Assembly (NCBI RefSeq): GCF_900108175.1
Contig: NZ_FNVO01000025.1
Location: forward strand, 22,759-86,758
Direction: 5' to 3'
From: Thermomonospora echinospora
Lineage (GTDB): Bacteria; Actinomycetota; Actinomycetes; Streptosporangiales; Streptosporangiaceae
DNA length: 64,000 nucleotides
This document shows, piece by piece, positions 41,699-52,000 of this stretch; positions within the stretch are counted from its first letter, which is position 1; every line of letters starts with the position of its first letter. Below the pieces are notes generated by a model, which was given only the letters and a program-made list of their open reading frames with translations, made no database searches and was not told the DNA's origin. The translations under genes and the position numbers were made by a program.

Positions 41699-41742
41699 GG
41701 TGGGCAGGGGCGGGGTCGAACCGCCGACCTTCCGCTTTTCAG
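41699..41742 (-). repeat. attachment-site repeat B (3' half of tRNA-Phe)
   Basis: Second exact copy of the 44-base tRNA-Phe end, in the same orientation as A and C. It closes the 1-kb toxin-antitoxin interval and opens the 14.8-kb RHS interval. Confidence 0.82.
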
Positions 41743-42407
41743 GTCACACCGCCTGAGCGCTGTACTGACCTGCAAAAACCCAGCTCACCTACGAGCGAGA
41801 AGCCGATAAGCGGATTGTGTTCGTCTCCAGGCTACACCAAGCGTCTCCGTCTGTGTTCCCTCCGTAGCGCAGTCCATGCCTGGCGGGCTGTCCGATCGAT
41901 GCTGTTGGGAGGAGTGGCGGGTGCGGTAGATCAGCCGCGGGTCACGCCACGGTGGCTTCGTCGGCCTCCAACCGGGCCGCTGGCGTCAAGTCGTCTCGAA
42001 CCGCTACTTCGTACGATCCGGGCCGTTTTGCCTTTCTTTTCCTTGGTGTGGAGTGGAGTAACTGGTGGTGGATCGGGTCGGTGAAACGGTTGGCGGCGTT
42101 ACCGAAGAAGGCGGCCAGGTCGGCGGAGTCTTCATTCTTCAGCCGGGCTGGCTGCGCTCCAGGATTTCGAAGATGGGATCCCGGAACCGCAGTCACATCG
42201 CTTGTCGCAGGGAGATGCCGGCACGCTTGACAAGCGCACGGGCAGCAGCGGCCCGACTGCACCGCTTGCCACCCTGGTTGCGCTCATCCTGAGCCGGCGA
42301 GCATCTGTATGCAGGTAAGACGCAACCCCGCCCACTCGCTGCGTGATCAAGGACTGCGCCGACTCTACAGGCTCTTGCCGCTGACCCGGAAGAGATCATT
42401 TTATGTC
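41743..42407. other. Intergenic stretch without a confident gene
   Basis: The 665 bases right of att copy B hold only weak open frames. One leftward frame (41942-42262) ends AVRDDLTPAARLEADEATVA, with coding-like composition but no recognisable family. It could be the tail of an eroded integration or transfer gene, but I cannot support a name. Confidence 0.4.
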
Positions 42408-42437
42408 TTGACGATCTTGTGGACTCCGGGTCATGAT
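42408..42437 (+). promoter_or_regulatory. Promoter of the LamG-RHS operon
   Basis: TTGACG and CATGAT are separated by 18 bases. Transcription would begin near 42444, downstream of an in-frame ATG at 42433. This supports the GTG start at 42520 for the first gene. Confidence 0.5.
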
Positions 42438-42519
42438 CCGTGGAGTTTGCCTCTTACGTGACGTTTGGGCCGCATGCTGCCTTGCGTTCTTCTTGTCGCG
42501 TTTGGTGCTGGAGGTGCGT

Positions 42520-45500
42520 GTGCGGCTGCGTCGGGTCGGGGCTTTCGTCATTGCGTTGGTGATGGTGGCGATTGTCCTGCAGATACCGCCCGCCGGGTCT
42601 GCGGTGGCCGCGCCGGTGGAGCCGGCGAATTCGTCGCCGGGTGTTGCGGTGACGGAGGAGCAGGCCGCTGAGCAGGCTCACAGCTCAGGTGAGCGCGTTG
42701 AGGTGGTCTCCAAGCGTGGTGAGCACCAGGACGTGTGGGCGTTGCCGGACGGCGGGTTCGAGCTGGTGCAGTATCTGCGGCCGGTGCGGGTCCGTAAGAA
42801 CGGTGCGTGGGTCGAGCCGGACACCACGTTGCAACGTTCCGGTGATGCGGTGGTACCGGCGGCGACGTCGACGGGCCTGAGGTTGTCGGCGGGCGGATCC
42901 GGTCCGCTGGTGTCGCTGTCGCGGGGCGGTCGGACGCTGTCGCTGACATGGCCGCAGGAGCTTCCCGAGCCGGTCCTTGAGGGGGACACGGCGGTGTACC
43001 GGGGGGTGCTGGGCGCCGATGTGGATCTGCAGGTGCGCGCCGATGTGGACGGGTTCGCGCACACGCTGGTGGTCAAGACCGCGCAGGCGGCCCAGGATCC
43101 GCGGCTGGCGCAGCTGGCCTTCGGGCTCAACACTTCGGGACTTACGGTCAGCGAGGACCCTTCAGGGGTGCTGCGGGCCACGGCCCCGGGCGCGGGAGAT
43201 GTGTTCGAGGCCCCGGCGCCGATGATGTGGGACTCTTCTGTCCCCGCCGCCGGCACGGAGCCGTCCGCACGCTCGACCCCGGCGGCCCCGGCGTCGGCGG
43301 ATGCTCCGGGGGACGCCTCGGTGGTGGCGCCGGTCCAGGTCGAGGTCGGTTCCGGTCAGATGACGCTGCGGCCGGATCAGGAGCTGCTGTCCTCGCCGGA
43401 CACGAGGTTCCCGGTGTTCATCGACCCGGTGTGGGGGGCCAAGAAGGCGTACGCATGGGCGATGGTCTCCAGCGGCTACCCCAACCAGTCCTACTACGAG
43501 TTCAACGGCACCGAGGGGCTCGGCTTCTGTGACGTGACAGCGGACACACGTTGTGTGAAGGATCAGACGAAGCGGCTGTTCTACCGCTTTGGGTTGCCGT
43601 CGCTGGCGGGCAAGTACGTCGAGTCGACCGAGTTCGTCGCCTACGAGACCTACGCCCACAACTGCGACAACGGCACGGTGGTACGGCTGTATCGCACCAG
43701 CGCCCTGTCGGCGTCGGCGACGTGGAACAACACCCTCGACAACTGGGGTGAGCACCTGGCGTCACGGGACGTGGCGTACTGCTCGCGCACCCCGGTGGAG
43801 TTCGGCGGGGCGACACTGCGTGAACACGTCCAAAGCGCGTTGAACAACAAGTACTCCACCATCACCTTCGGGCTGCGCGCCTACGACGAGACGTCGATGG
43901 CCTGGTGGAAGCGGTTCGCCGACGACGCCTATCTGAAGATCAAGTACAACAACCCGCCCAAGCAGCCCCTGAACAGCTCGATGTACTCCCGTAATCCTGG
44001 CGGGCCATGTGTGACCGGCAGTGAGGCCAAGTGGGTCAACGACCTGTCGACGCTGTATGCGACGCTGGTCGACCCGGACGACGAGGACGCCAACAAGGTC
44101 CAGGGCCAGTTCCTGGTGTTCTGGGACAACGGCGACGGCACGGGCACCGGCGGGCGATGGTACTCATCCCTCACCGCGGCGAAAGCCTCCGGATCCAGGC
44201 ATTCGGTCAAGGTGCCGTCCACGATCCCGCAACGCAAGCTCCTGGGCTGGAACGTGCGGGCCTGGGACGGTGCCCAGTGGGGTCCATGGGCGTCGGACGG
44301 AGACCACCAGCACGCCTGCTACTTCTACTACGACCCGACGGTTCCCCCGGCCCCCAAGATCACCTCCAGCCAGTACCCCGAGGACGAAGTATGGCGTGAC
44401 GGCGTGGGGCGGACGGGCAACTTCGTCATCGACGACCCCTCCAACACCGCCGTCCGCTACGAGTTGCGGATGAACAAGGGCCCGACCAAAACGGTGACCA
44501 CCACCAACGGCGCCGCCCAGACGGTTGCGCTGACACCCACCAAGTCCGGGCTGAACCTGCTGGACGTGCAGTCCTTCACGGGAGCGGACACCCCGAGCAG
44601 CCCAGAGACCTATGCGTTCTTCGTCAAAGCCGGCACCGAGGCGCGCGCCAGGTTCACCTTGAACGACCCGGCGGGCTCGGCCTCCGTACAGGCGGCCGTA
44701 CGTGACGGCACGGGTGCGGTGTCCGCCCAGCCGCAGGGCGGCACCACGCTGGGCGTGCCCGGCCAGGACGGCACCGCCATCCGCCTGGACGGCAGCACCG
44801 GGCACGTGGTCGCCGACGCTCCGATCATCAACACCTCCCAGAGCTTCGCGGTCTCGGCCTGGGTCAAGCTGGCCGTCGGCAAGACCGCCGAAACCTTCGT
44901 GAGCGTGGACGGCGTACGCAAGTCAGGATTCATGCTGCAACGACGCAACGACGCCAACGGGCACCGCTGGGCCTTTGCGATGACCGCCACCGACACCGAC
45001 AACCCGGGCTGGTACGAGGCATCCGCCCCCAACGACCCCGCGGCCCGCCCCCAGATCGGCGAATGGGCGCACCTGGTCGGGGTCTACGACCGGTCACTGA
45101 ACCGGCTGTTCCTCTACGTCAACGGCGAACCGGCAGGAAGCGCGGAACACCAGGCCGGCGGCCCGTGGCAGGCGACCGGTCCGCTGGCGATCGGCCGCGC
45201 CCGCTGGACGGGCGGCCCCGCGGACCACGTACAGGGCGACATCGACGACGTGCGAGTATTCGACCGAATCGTCGGCCCCGAGGAAGCCAAGGAACTGTTC
45301 ACCCAACGTCCAGTCCGCAAAGCGCGATGGAAGCTGAACGCTGATGGGCTGGACAACTTCGGCCCTCCGCTGACCCTGGCCGCAGGTGCGGCGATCCAGC
45401 CCGGAGCCGGGTTCGCCTGGATCTCCCCGGACGGATTGCAACTGAACGTCACGACGGGCGCGTATGCGTCAACGGCTGGTCCGGTGGTCGACACCGACCG

Positions 45501-46011
45501 CAGCTTCACCATCGCCGGGTGGGTCCGCAACACCGACCTCCCGCAGGCACCGGCGACGGTGTTCTCCCAAGCCGGTACCAACGCCCAGGGGTTCGCACTG
45601 CGGTACGTCCCCAACGCGGATCCCGCCGTGACGGGCGTCTGGCAGATCGAGATGAACAACGCCGACCAAACCGGCAGCCCGATTCTGGCCACCCACTCGA
45701 CCTTCACCCCGGGGGACTGGAACCACGTGGCGCTGGTCTATGACGCCTTCCGCGACACCATGAGCCTGTACGTCGACGGCGCCCTGGAGGAAAGCGAGCG
45801 CAACGTATCGAAACGTGGGCTCGTACGCGGCTTCCGGGCCGCCAACGGCGGCATCCAGATCGGCCGCTCCAAGCTCGGCGGCACAGGCGGAAGCCAGTTC
45901 TGGCCCGATGCCATCGACGACGTCTGGGTCTACCAGGGCGCGTTGAGCGAGGAGCAGATCTACTCGTCGCTGGCCGCTCGAGTCGAACTGGACACCCAGA
46001 GCGGGCCCTGA
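42520..46011 (+). CDS. Secreted LamG-domain protein paired with the RHS toxin
   Basis: A 1163-residue exported protein. The chosen GTG has GGAGG five bases upstream and gives a classical signal peptide (MRLRRVGAFVIALVMVAIVL, cleaved near SAVAA). After a beta-rich N-terminal region comes a domain with RFPVFIDPVWGAKKAYAW and repeated SATWNN/W motifs, as in DNRLRE-type stalk domains. Two LamG-like jelly-roll domains follow (about 745-930 and 950-1155; SFAVSAWVKL and SFTIAGWVRN mark their starts). No catalytic motif is visible. Such proteins often precede RHS toxins in actinobacteria and may help display or deliver them. The RHS gene begins 86 bases later. Confidence 0.85.
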   Translation: MRLRRVGAFVIALVMVAIVLQIPPAGSAVAAPVEPANSSPGVAVTEEQAAEQAHSSGERVEVVSKRGEHQDVWALPDGGFELVQYLRPVRVRKNGAWVEPDTTLQRSGDAVVPAATSTGLRLSAGGSGPLVSLSRGGRTLSLTWPQELPEPVLEGDTAVYRGVLGADVDLQVRADVDGFAHTLVVKTAQAAQDPRLAQLAFGLNTSGLTVSEDPSGVLRATAPGAGDVFEAPAPMMWDSSVPAAGTEPSARSTPAAPASADAPGDASVVAPVQVEVGSGQMTLRPDQELLSSPDTRFPVFIDPVWGAKKAYAWAMVSSGYPNQSYYEFNGTEGLGFCDVTADTRCVKDQTKRLFYRFGLPSLAGKYVESTEFVAYETYAHNCDNGTVVRLYRTSALSASATWNNTLDNWGEHLASRDVAYCSRTPVEFGGATLREHVQSALNNKYSTITFGLRAYDETSMAWWKRFADDAYLKIKYNNPPKQPLNSSMYSRNPGGPCVTGSEAKWVNDLSTLYATLVDPDDEDANKVQGQFLVFWDNGDGTGTGGRWYSSLTAAKASGSRHSVKVPSTIPQRKLLGWNVRAWDGAQWGPWASDGDHQHACYFYYDPTVPPAPKITSSQYPEDEVWRDGVGRTGNFVIDDPSNTAVRYELRMNKGPTKTVTTTNGAAQTVALTPTKSGLNLLDVQSFTGADTPSSPETYAFFVKAGTEARARFTLNDPAGSASVQAAVRDGTGAVSAQPQGGTTLGVPGQDGTAIRLDGSTGHVVADAPIINTSQSFAVSAWVKLAVGKTAETFVSVDGVRKSGFMLQRRNDANGHRWAFAMTATDTDNPGWYEASAPNDPAARPQIGEWAHLVGVYDRSLNRLFLYVNGEPAGSAEHQAGGPWQATGPLAIGRARWTGGPADHVQGDIDDVRVFDRIVGPEEAKELFTQRPVRKARWKLNADGLDNFGPPLTLAAGAAIQPGAGFAWISPDGLQLNVTTGAYASTAGPVVDTDRSFTIAGWVRNTDLPQAPATVFSQAGTNAQGFALRYVPNADPAVTGVWQIEMNNADQTGSPILATHSTFTPGDWNHVALVYDAFRDTMSLYVDGALEESERNVSKRGLVRGFRAANGGIQIGRSKLGGTGGSQFWPDAIDDVWVYQGALSEEQIYSSLAARVELDTQSGP

Positions 46012-46097
46012 GCCTGGACATCAGCAGTCAGCCCTTTTGATCGATCCCTGCTGTCGGAGACCGGGCCTGGTGGCCGCGGTGCGCGCGGAGGAAGCAC

Positions 46098-49000
46098 GTG
46101 AACAGTAGCCATTGGGGAACGATGCGCCGGCTGAGCCGCCGCCCTCACCTGCTGGGCGTCGTCATGGCGGCGGCACTGGCCGGTGGGCTGCTGTCGGCAC
46201 CCCCCGTACAGGCCACGTCGACGACAGTCGGGCGCCCCAAGGTCAGCGACCACGAAAAGGTGGTCGCGGGCAAGCGCCTGTCGGTCAAGCCGCGCAGGCA
46301 AGAGCCGATTCGCAAGGGCCCGCCCGCACGCAAGACCTGGCCGCAGGCAGGCACCGCCCAGGTCGCCCTGCCCACGTCTGACGCTGGCAAAGAGCCGGTG
46401 CGGGCCGGGAGTCTGCCGGTCTGGATCGGCGGCCCCGAAGGCAAGAAGCGGTCGGCCGTCAAAGCGCCCGCGTCGGTGAAGGTCCAGGTTCTGGAGCATC
46501 GGCAGGCCGAGCAGATGGGCGTGGGCACGGTGGCTTTCACCGTGGCACGCGACGATGACGCCGCAGCGCTCGCCCCCGTCACGGTCCGGCTGGACTACTC
46601 CTCCTTCGCCCAGGCGTTCGGCGGTTCCTACGGGTCGCGGCTGCGCCTGGTGCAGCTGCCGGCCTGCGCGCTGACCACCCCTGCGAAGTCGGATTGCCGG
46701 ACGAGCAAGCCGCTGACGACCACCAACGACACCGAGAACGGGACGCTGACCGCGCAGATCGACGCCGCTCCCGAGACGGCGGCCCCAGTGCTGGCGGTCG
46801 CCGCCGACGGATCGGGCGTGCAGGGCGACTACAAGGCCACCTCGCTGTCGGCGTCGGCGACGTGGAAGGCCGGCGGCAATTCCGGTGACTTCTCCTGGTC
46901 GTATCCGATGCGGGTACCGCCGGTGCCCGGTGGCCTGGTCCCGCCGGTGGAGCTGTCGTACTCGTCGGGCAGCGTGGACGGCCGTACCGGCAACACCAAC
47001 GGGCAGCCGTCGTGGGTCGGCCAAGGCTTCGATCTGTGGCCGGGCTTCATCGAGCGCAGCTACAAGTCCTGTGAGGACGACGGCGCCCCCAAGGATGAGT
47101 GGGGGAACGCACCAGGCGATCAGTGCTGGGGCTATGACAACGCGACGTTGACGTGGAACGGCAAGGGCGGAGAGCTCATCCCTGCCGGAAACGACACGTG
47201 GCGGTTGAAGAACGACGACGGCACCCGGATCGAGAAGCTGACCTCTTCCAATGTCGACAACGGTGACAACAACAACGAGTACTGGAAGGTCACCACCACC
47301 GACGGCACCCGCTACTACTTCGGCAACAACACCGGGCACGGCAGCCCGGCCACCAACTCCACCTGGACCGTCCCGGTGTTCGGCGACGACTCCGACGAGC
47401 CCTGCCACGACTCGACCTTCGCCTCATCGTGGTGCCAGCAGGCGTGGCGGTGGAACCTGGACTACGTCGTCGACCGCAACGGCAACGCCATCGTCTACAC
47501 CTACGCCAAAGAGACCAACCACTACGGGCGCAACCTCAAGCCCGCCGACGAGACGCCCTATGTGCGCGGCGGCTACCTGCAGCAGATCTCCTACGGACTG
47601 CGCGAGGGAAGCCTGTCGGCCAGCCCGCCGGCCAAAGTGCTCTTCGACGTCTCCGAGCGATGCCTTCCCGACGCCGCCTTCGACTGCGCCCCCTCCAAGA
47701 TCGGCGACAACCCCGACCGGTGGTGGGACGTCCCGTGGGATCTGAACTGCAACTCCGGCCAGGAGTGCAAGGACGAGCACGGCTCGGTGGCGCCGACCTT
47801 CTGGTCGCGTAAGCGGCTGACCAAGGTCACCACCCAGGTTGTCAAGGCGGATGGCACCTACCGGCCGGTGGACTCCTGGTCGATGGACCATTCGTGGGGG
47901 CTGGCCGACGTCGACCGGGACCTGCGGCTGGAAGAGGTCGGCCGTACCGGCCACGCCGGCACCACGGCGGTGTCGCTGCCGAAGGTGACGTTCGACTACG
48001 TACAGCTGCCGAACCGGATGGACGAGACCGGCGACGACATCCTGCCCTACATCCGCTACCGGCTCAGCGCGATCTATGACGAGTCCGGCGGGCAGATCGA
48101 CGTCTCCTACTCCGATCCCGACTGCACCCTGGACGACCTGCCGGCCCCGGAGACCAACACCACCCGGTGCATGCCGGTCCGGTGGGAGCCGCCGGGACGG
48201 GAGGACCCGATCACCGACTGGTTCATCAAGTACGTGGTGACCTCGGTGATCCAGACCGACCGGACCGGGCTGGGCGAGGACATGACCACCCGCTACAGCT
48301 ATCTGGGCGGCGCGGCCTGGCACTACGACGATGACGACGGGCTGACCAAGGACAAGTACAAGACCTGGTCACAGTGGCGCGGCTACGGCCACGTCCGGGT
48401 GCGTACCGGCGACTACGACAACCCCTCCACCCAGACCGACACCTACTACCTGCGCGGCATGGACGGCGACCGCCTCAACGCCGGCGGCGGCACCAAGAAC
48501 GTCACCGTCCCCGACGGCGAAGGCGGCAACCACACCGACCACCAGGCGCTGGCCGGATTCGAGTTGCGGACCGAGTCCTACGACGAGCCCGGCGGGACCA
48601 TCGTGTCCAAGACCGTGAACTCCCCCTGGCACCACCAGACCGCCTCCCGTACGCGTTCCTGGGGGACGGTCACCGCGAACCTCACCGGTGTGTCCGCGGT
48701 ACGAAGCTGGGAGGCCATGCCGGGCGGCACTTGGCGGCAGACCCGGGTCAACCGCAGCTTCGACACCGAGACCGGCCGCGAGAACTGGGTCGACGACCTC
48801 GGTGACGTCTCCACCGCCGCCGACGACAAGTGCACGCGCACCACCTACGCCGACGACGACACCCAGTGGTACAAGGCGTTCCCCTCTCGGGTCGACACCG
48901 TCTCGGTTACCTGCGCCGACACCACTCCCGACCGCCAGAACCGCACGATCTCCGACGTCAAGACCATCTACGGCGCCAGGTGGAACGCCACCCGCATCGA

Positions 49001-52000
49001 CCGCCTGGTCGCCCATGACGGCACCACGGCGGATTACAAGAAGGTCGCCGGGACGGTGTACGACGCCTACGGTCGGCCCACCGAGGTCTCCGACGTCCAG
49101 GGCAACACCACCACCACCGCCTATGTCGAGACACCCGCGACCGGCGGCGTGACCACCAAGGTCACCGTCACCACCCCACCGATCGACCCGGCCACCCCCG
49201 CCTCCGCCCACACCACAGTGGAAGACCTCGACCCGGCCTGGGGCCAACCCCTCTACCGGACCGACGTCGCCGGCAAGCGCACCGAGCTCAAGTACGACGC
49301 GCTCGGCCGCATCACCCAGGTGTGGCTGCCCAACCGCGTCTCGACCAGCAACCCGCACCCCAACCTGGAGTTCGAGTACCGGGTGACCGATGGGCAGATC
49401 GTCGCCGTCACCACCAAGAAACTCACCCGCACCGGCGGGCAGCAGGCCAGTATCGACCTCTTCGACGGCTGGCTACGCCCCCGCCAGACCCAAGCCCCAG
49501 GTCCCGATGGCCGCCTCATCACCGACACCTTCTACGACAACCGCGGCCAGGTCGTTAAGAACTACGCCCCCTACTCGGCGGCCGGTGCCCCCGAGCCGGT
49601 GCTGTTCGGGGTGAGCACGCCAGGGAACGTGGAGACCCAGACCCGCTACACCTACGACGGGCTCGGCCGGGTCACCCTCGAGCGGCTGATGAAGGGCAAC
49701 AACTCCACCCAGGAGCTGTGGCACACCACCACCACCTACGACGGTAACCGCACCCACGTACAGCCCCCCACCGGTGGAACACCCACCACGACGGTCACCG
49801 ACGCCCGCGGCAATACGACGCAGGTCATCTACCACGGGCCGGGTACTACTCAGACCACGGTCGGTTTTGAGTACGACCACGCCGGCCGGCCCAGTAAGCA
49901 GACCGGGCCCGATGGCAAGGAATGGACCACCACCTACGACCTGCTGGGCCGCAAGATCCGCACCACCGACCCCAGCCGGGGCACGACCACCTACGGCTAC
50001 GACGATCTGGACCGGCTCGTCTCCACCGATGACGCCCGCGACGCCAACGACAAACTGTTCTACAAATACGACGTCCTCGGCCGTAAAACCGAGACGCGAT
50101 CCGGGTCGGCCACCGGCACCGTGCTGGCGACCTGGCTGTACGACACAGTCCGCAAGGGCGCGCTGACCTCGGCCACCCGCAAGGGCACAGGCCCGAACGG
50201 CAACACCTACGACTACACCACCAGGGTCAACAACTACGACGCCCTCGGCCGACCCCAATCCACCACCTACACCATCCCCAGCGTCGAGGGAGTGGGCACC
50301 AGCTACACCTTCGGCACCAGCTACAACCTCGACGGCACCATCCAGTCCCTGGGCATGCCGGCCGCCGGCGGCCTGACCGGCGAATCGGTGGGCATCACCT
50401 ACGACGACTACCAGCGGCCGACCCGGCTGACCAGCAACCTGGCCACCTACGTCAACGCCACCACCTACACCCCCACCGGCAAGCCCCTGCAATACGAACT
50501 CGGCAACACCACCGGCAAGAGGGTCTGGTACACCGCCACCTGGCAGTACGGCACCCAGCGCCTGGCAACCTCCCGCGTCAACCGCGAGAACATCACCGGC
50601 AGCGATCGCTACGCCGTCTACGACTACGACGACGCCGGCAACGTCACCTCCATCACCGACACCGCCCTGGCCGGCACCGAAACCCAGTGCTTCGGCTACG
50701 ACTACCTACGCCGCCTCACCGACGCCTGGACCCAAACCAGCGATACCTGCGCCGACGACCCGGCCACCGCCACCATCGGCGGCCCCGCCCCCTACCGGTT
50801 CGTCTACACCCACAACACCGCCGGCAACCGCACCCAGGAAAAGCAGTACGGCGCCGGCGCCAACGGCGGCACCCTGCAGGCCACCCGCACCTACACCTAC
50901 GCCGGCTCCAGCGGCCTGGACCCGTCGGTGACCGGCCACATGCTCGGCACGGTCACCCAGACCGGCACCAGCCCCTACACCGGCCCCGCCACCACCGAGA
51001 CCTACAAATACGACGCCATCGGCAACACCACTGAACGTAAGGTCGGCAACCGCACCCAGGCCTTCACCTACGACACCGAGAACGAACTCACCAAGGTCAC
51101 CGACGCCGGCGCCCCCAACAGCGCCAACAATGGCGAGACCACCTTCGTCTACACCGCCGACGGCGACCGCCTCATCCGCCGCGACCCCACCGGCACCACC
51201 CTCTACCTGCCCGGCACCGAAGTGAAACTGCCCAAGGGCGGCACCACCGCCACCGGCACCCGCTACTACAGCCACGGCGGCCAGACCATCGCCATGCGCA
51301 CCCCCGCCGGCGTCACCTACCTGACCCCCGACCACCAGGGCACCAGCCAGGTCACCGTCGACGCCGCCGACCTCACCAAGGTCTCCCGCCGCCACTACAC
51401 CCCCTACGGCCAAACCCGCGGCACCACCGGCACCTGGCCCACCCTCCTGGACAAGGGCTTCGTCGGCGGCACCAACGACACCACCGGCCTCACCCACCTG
51501 GGCGCCCGCGAATACGACCCCAACACCGGCCGCTTCCTGTCCGTCGACCCCCTCCTCAACCTCGAACACCCGCAAAGCTGGAACGGCTACACCTACGCCA
51601 ACAGCACCCCCGTCACCCAAAGCGACCCCGAAGGCCTCGACGGCCCACTCCGGGGTGACACGGACTGCTACTACAACAACGAGTGCCAAAAGGACAAGAC
51701 CAAGCCCAAGCCCAAGCCCACCTATCCAGAATTCTTTCCTTCGCTGCCGTCAGGGAAAGGCAGGTACACCCAATATCGTAAGTTCATGAAGGACCTCAGG
51801 GATGCCCCTTATGACAATCCGGAATCCTTGAGGATCCGCATCCAGGCAGAAATAGCCTTCTGTAGTGAATATCCCACCGACGATATGTGCGGTGGAGGCA
51901 AGGTCGACCCTCATGAGGCACTGCAGGCCATAGGCGCATCCGGAATGGAGGCCGCTGACGTCATCGACGCTGCCCTCTACTTCGCCGAAGGGAACTGGAA

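Noticed and set aside
41765..41773. Shared CTGACCTGC to the right of att copies B (41765) and C (56588)
   Set aside because: Nine bases at unequal distances (22 and 31 bases) and absent at copy A. Too short to claim as integrase arm sites.
51666..51720. Short Lys-Pro repeat in the RHS protein as a cell-wall or spanning domain
   Set aside because: Only three KP units, interpreted as a simple linker between the RHS core and the pretoxin region.
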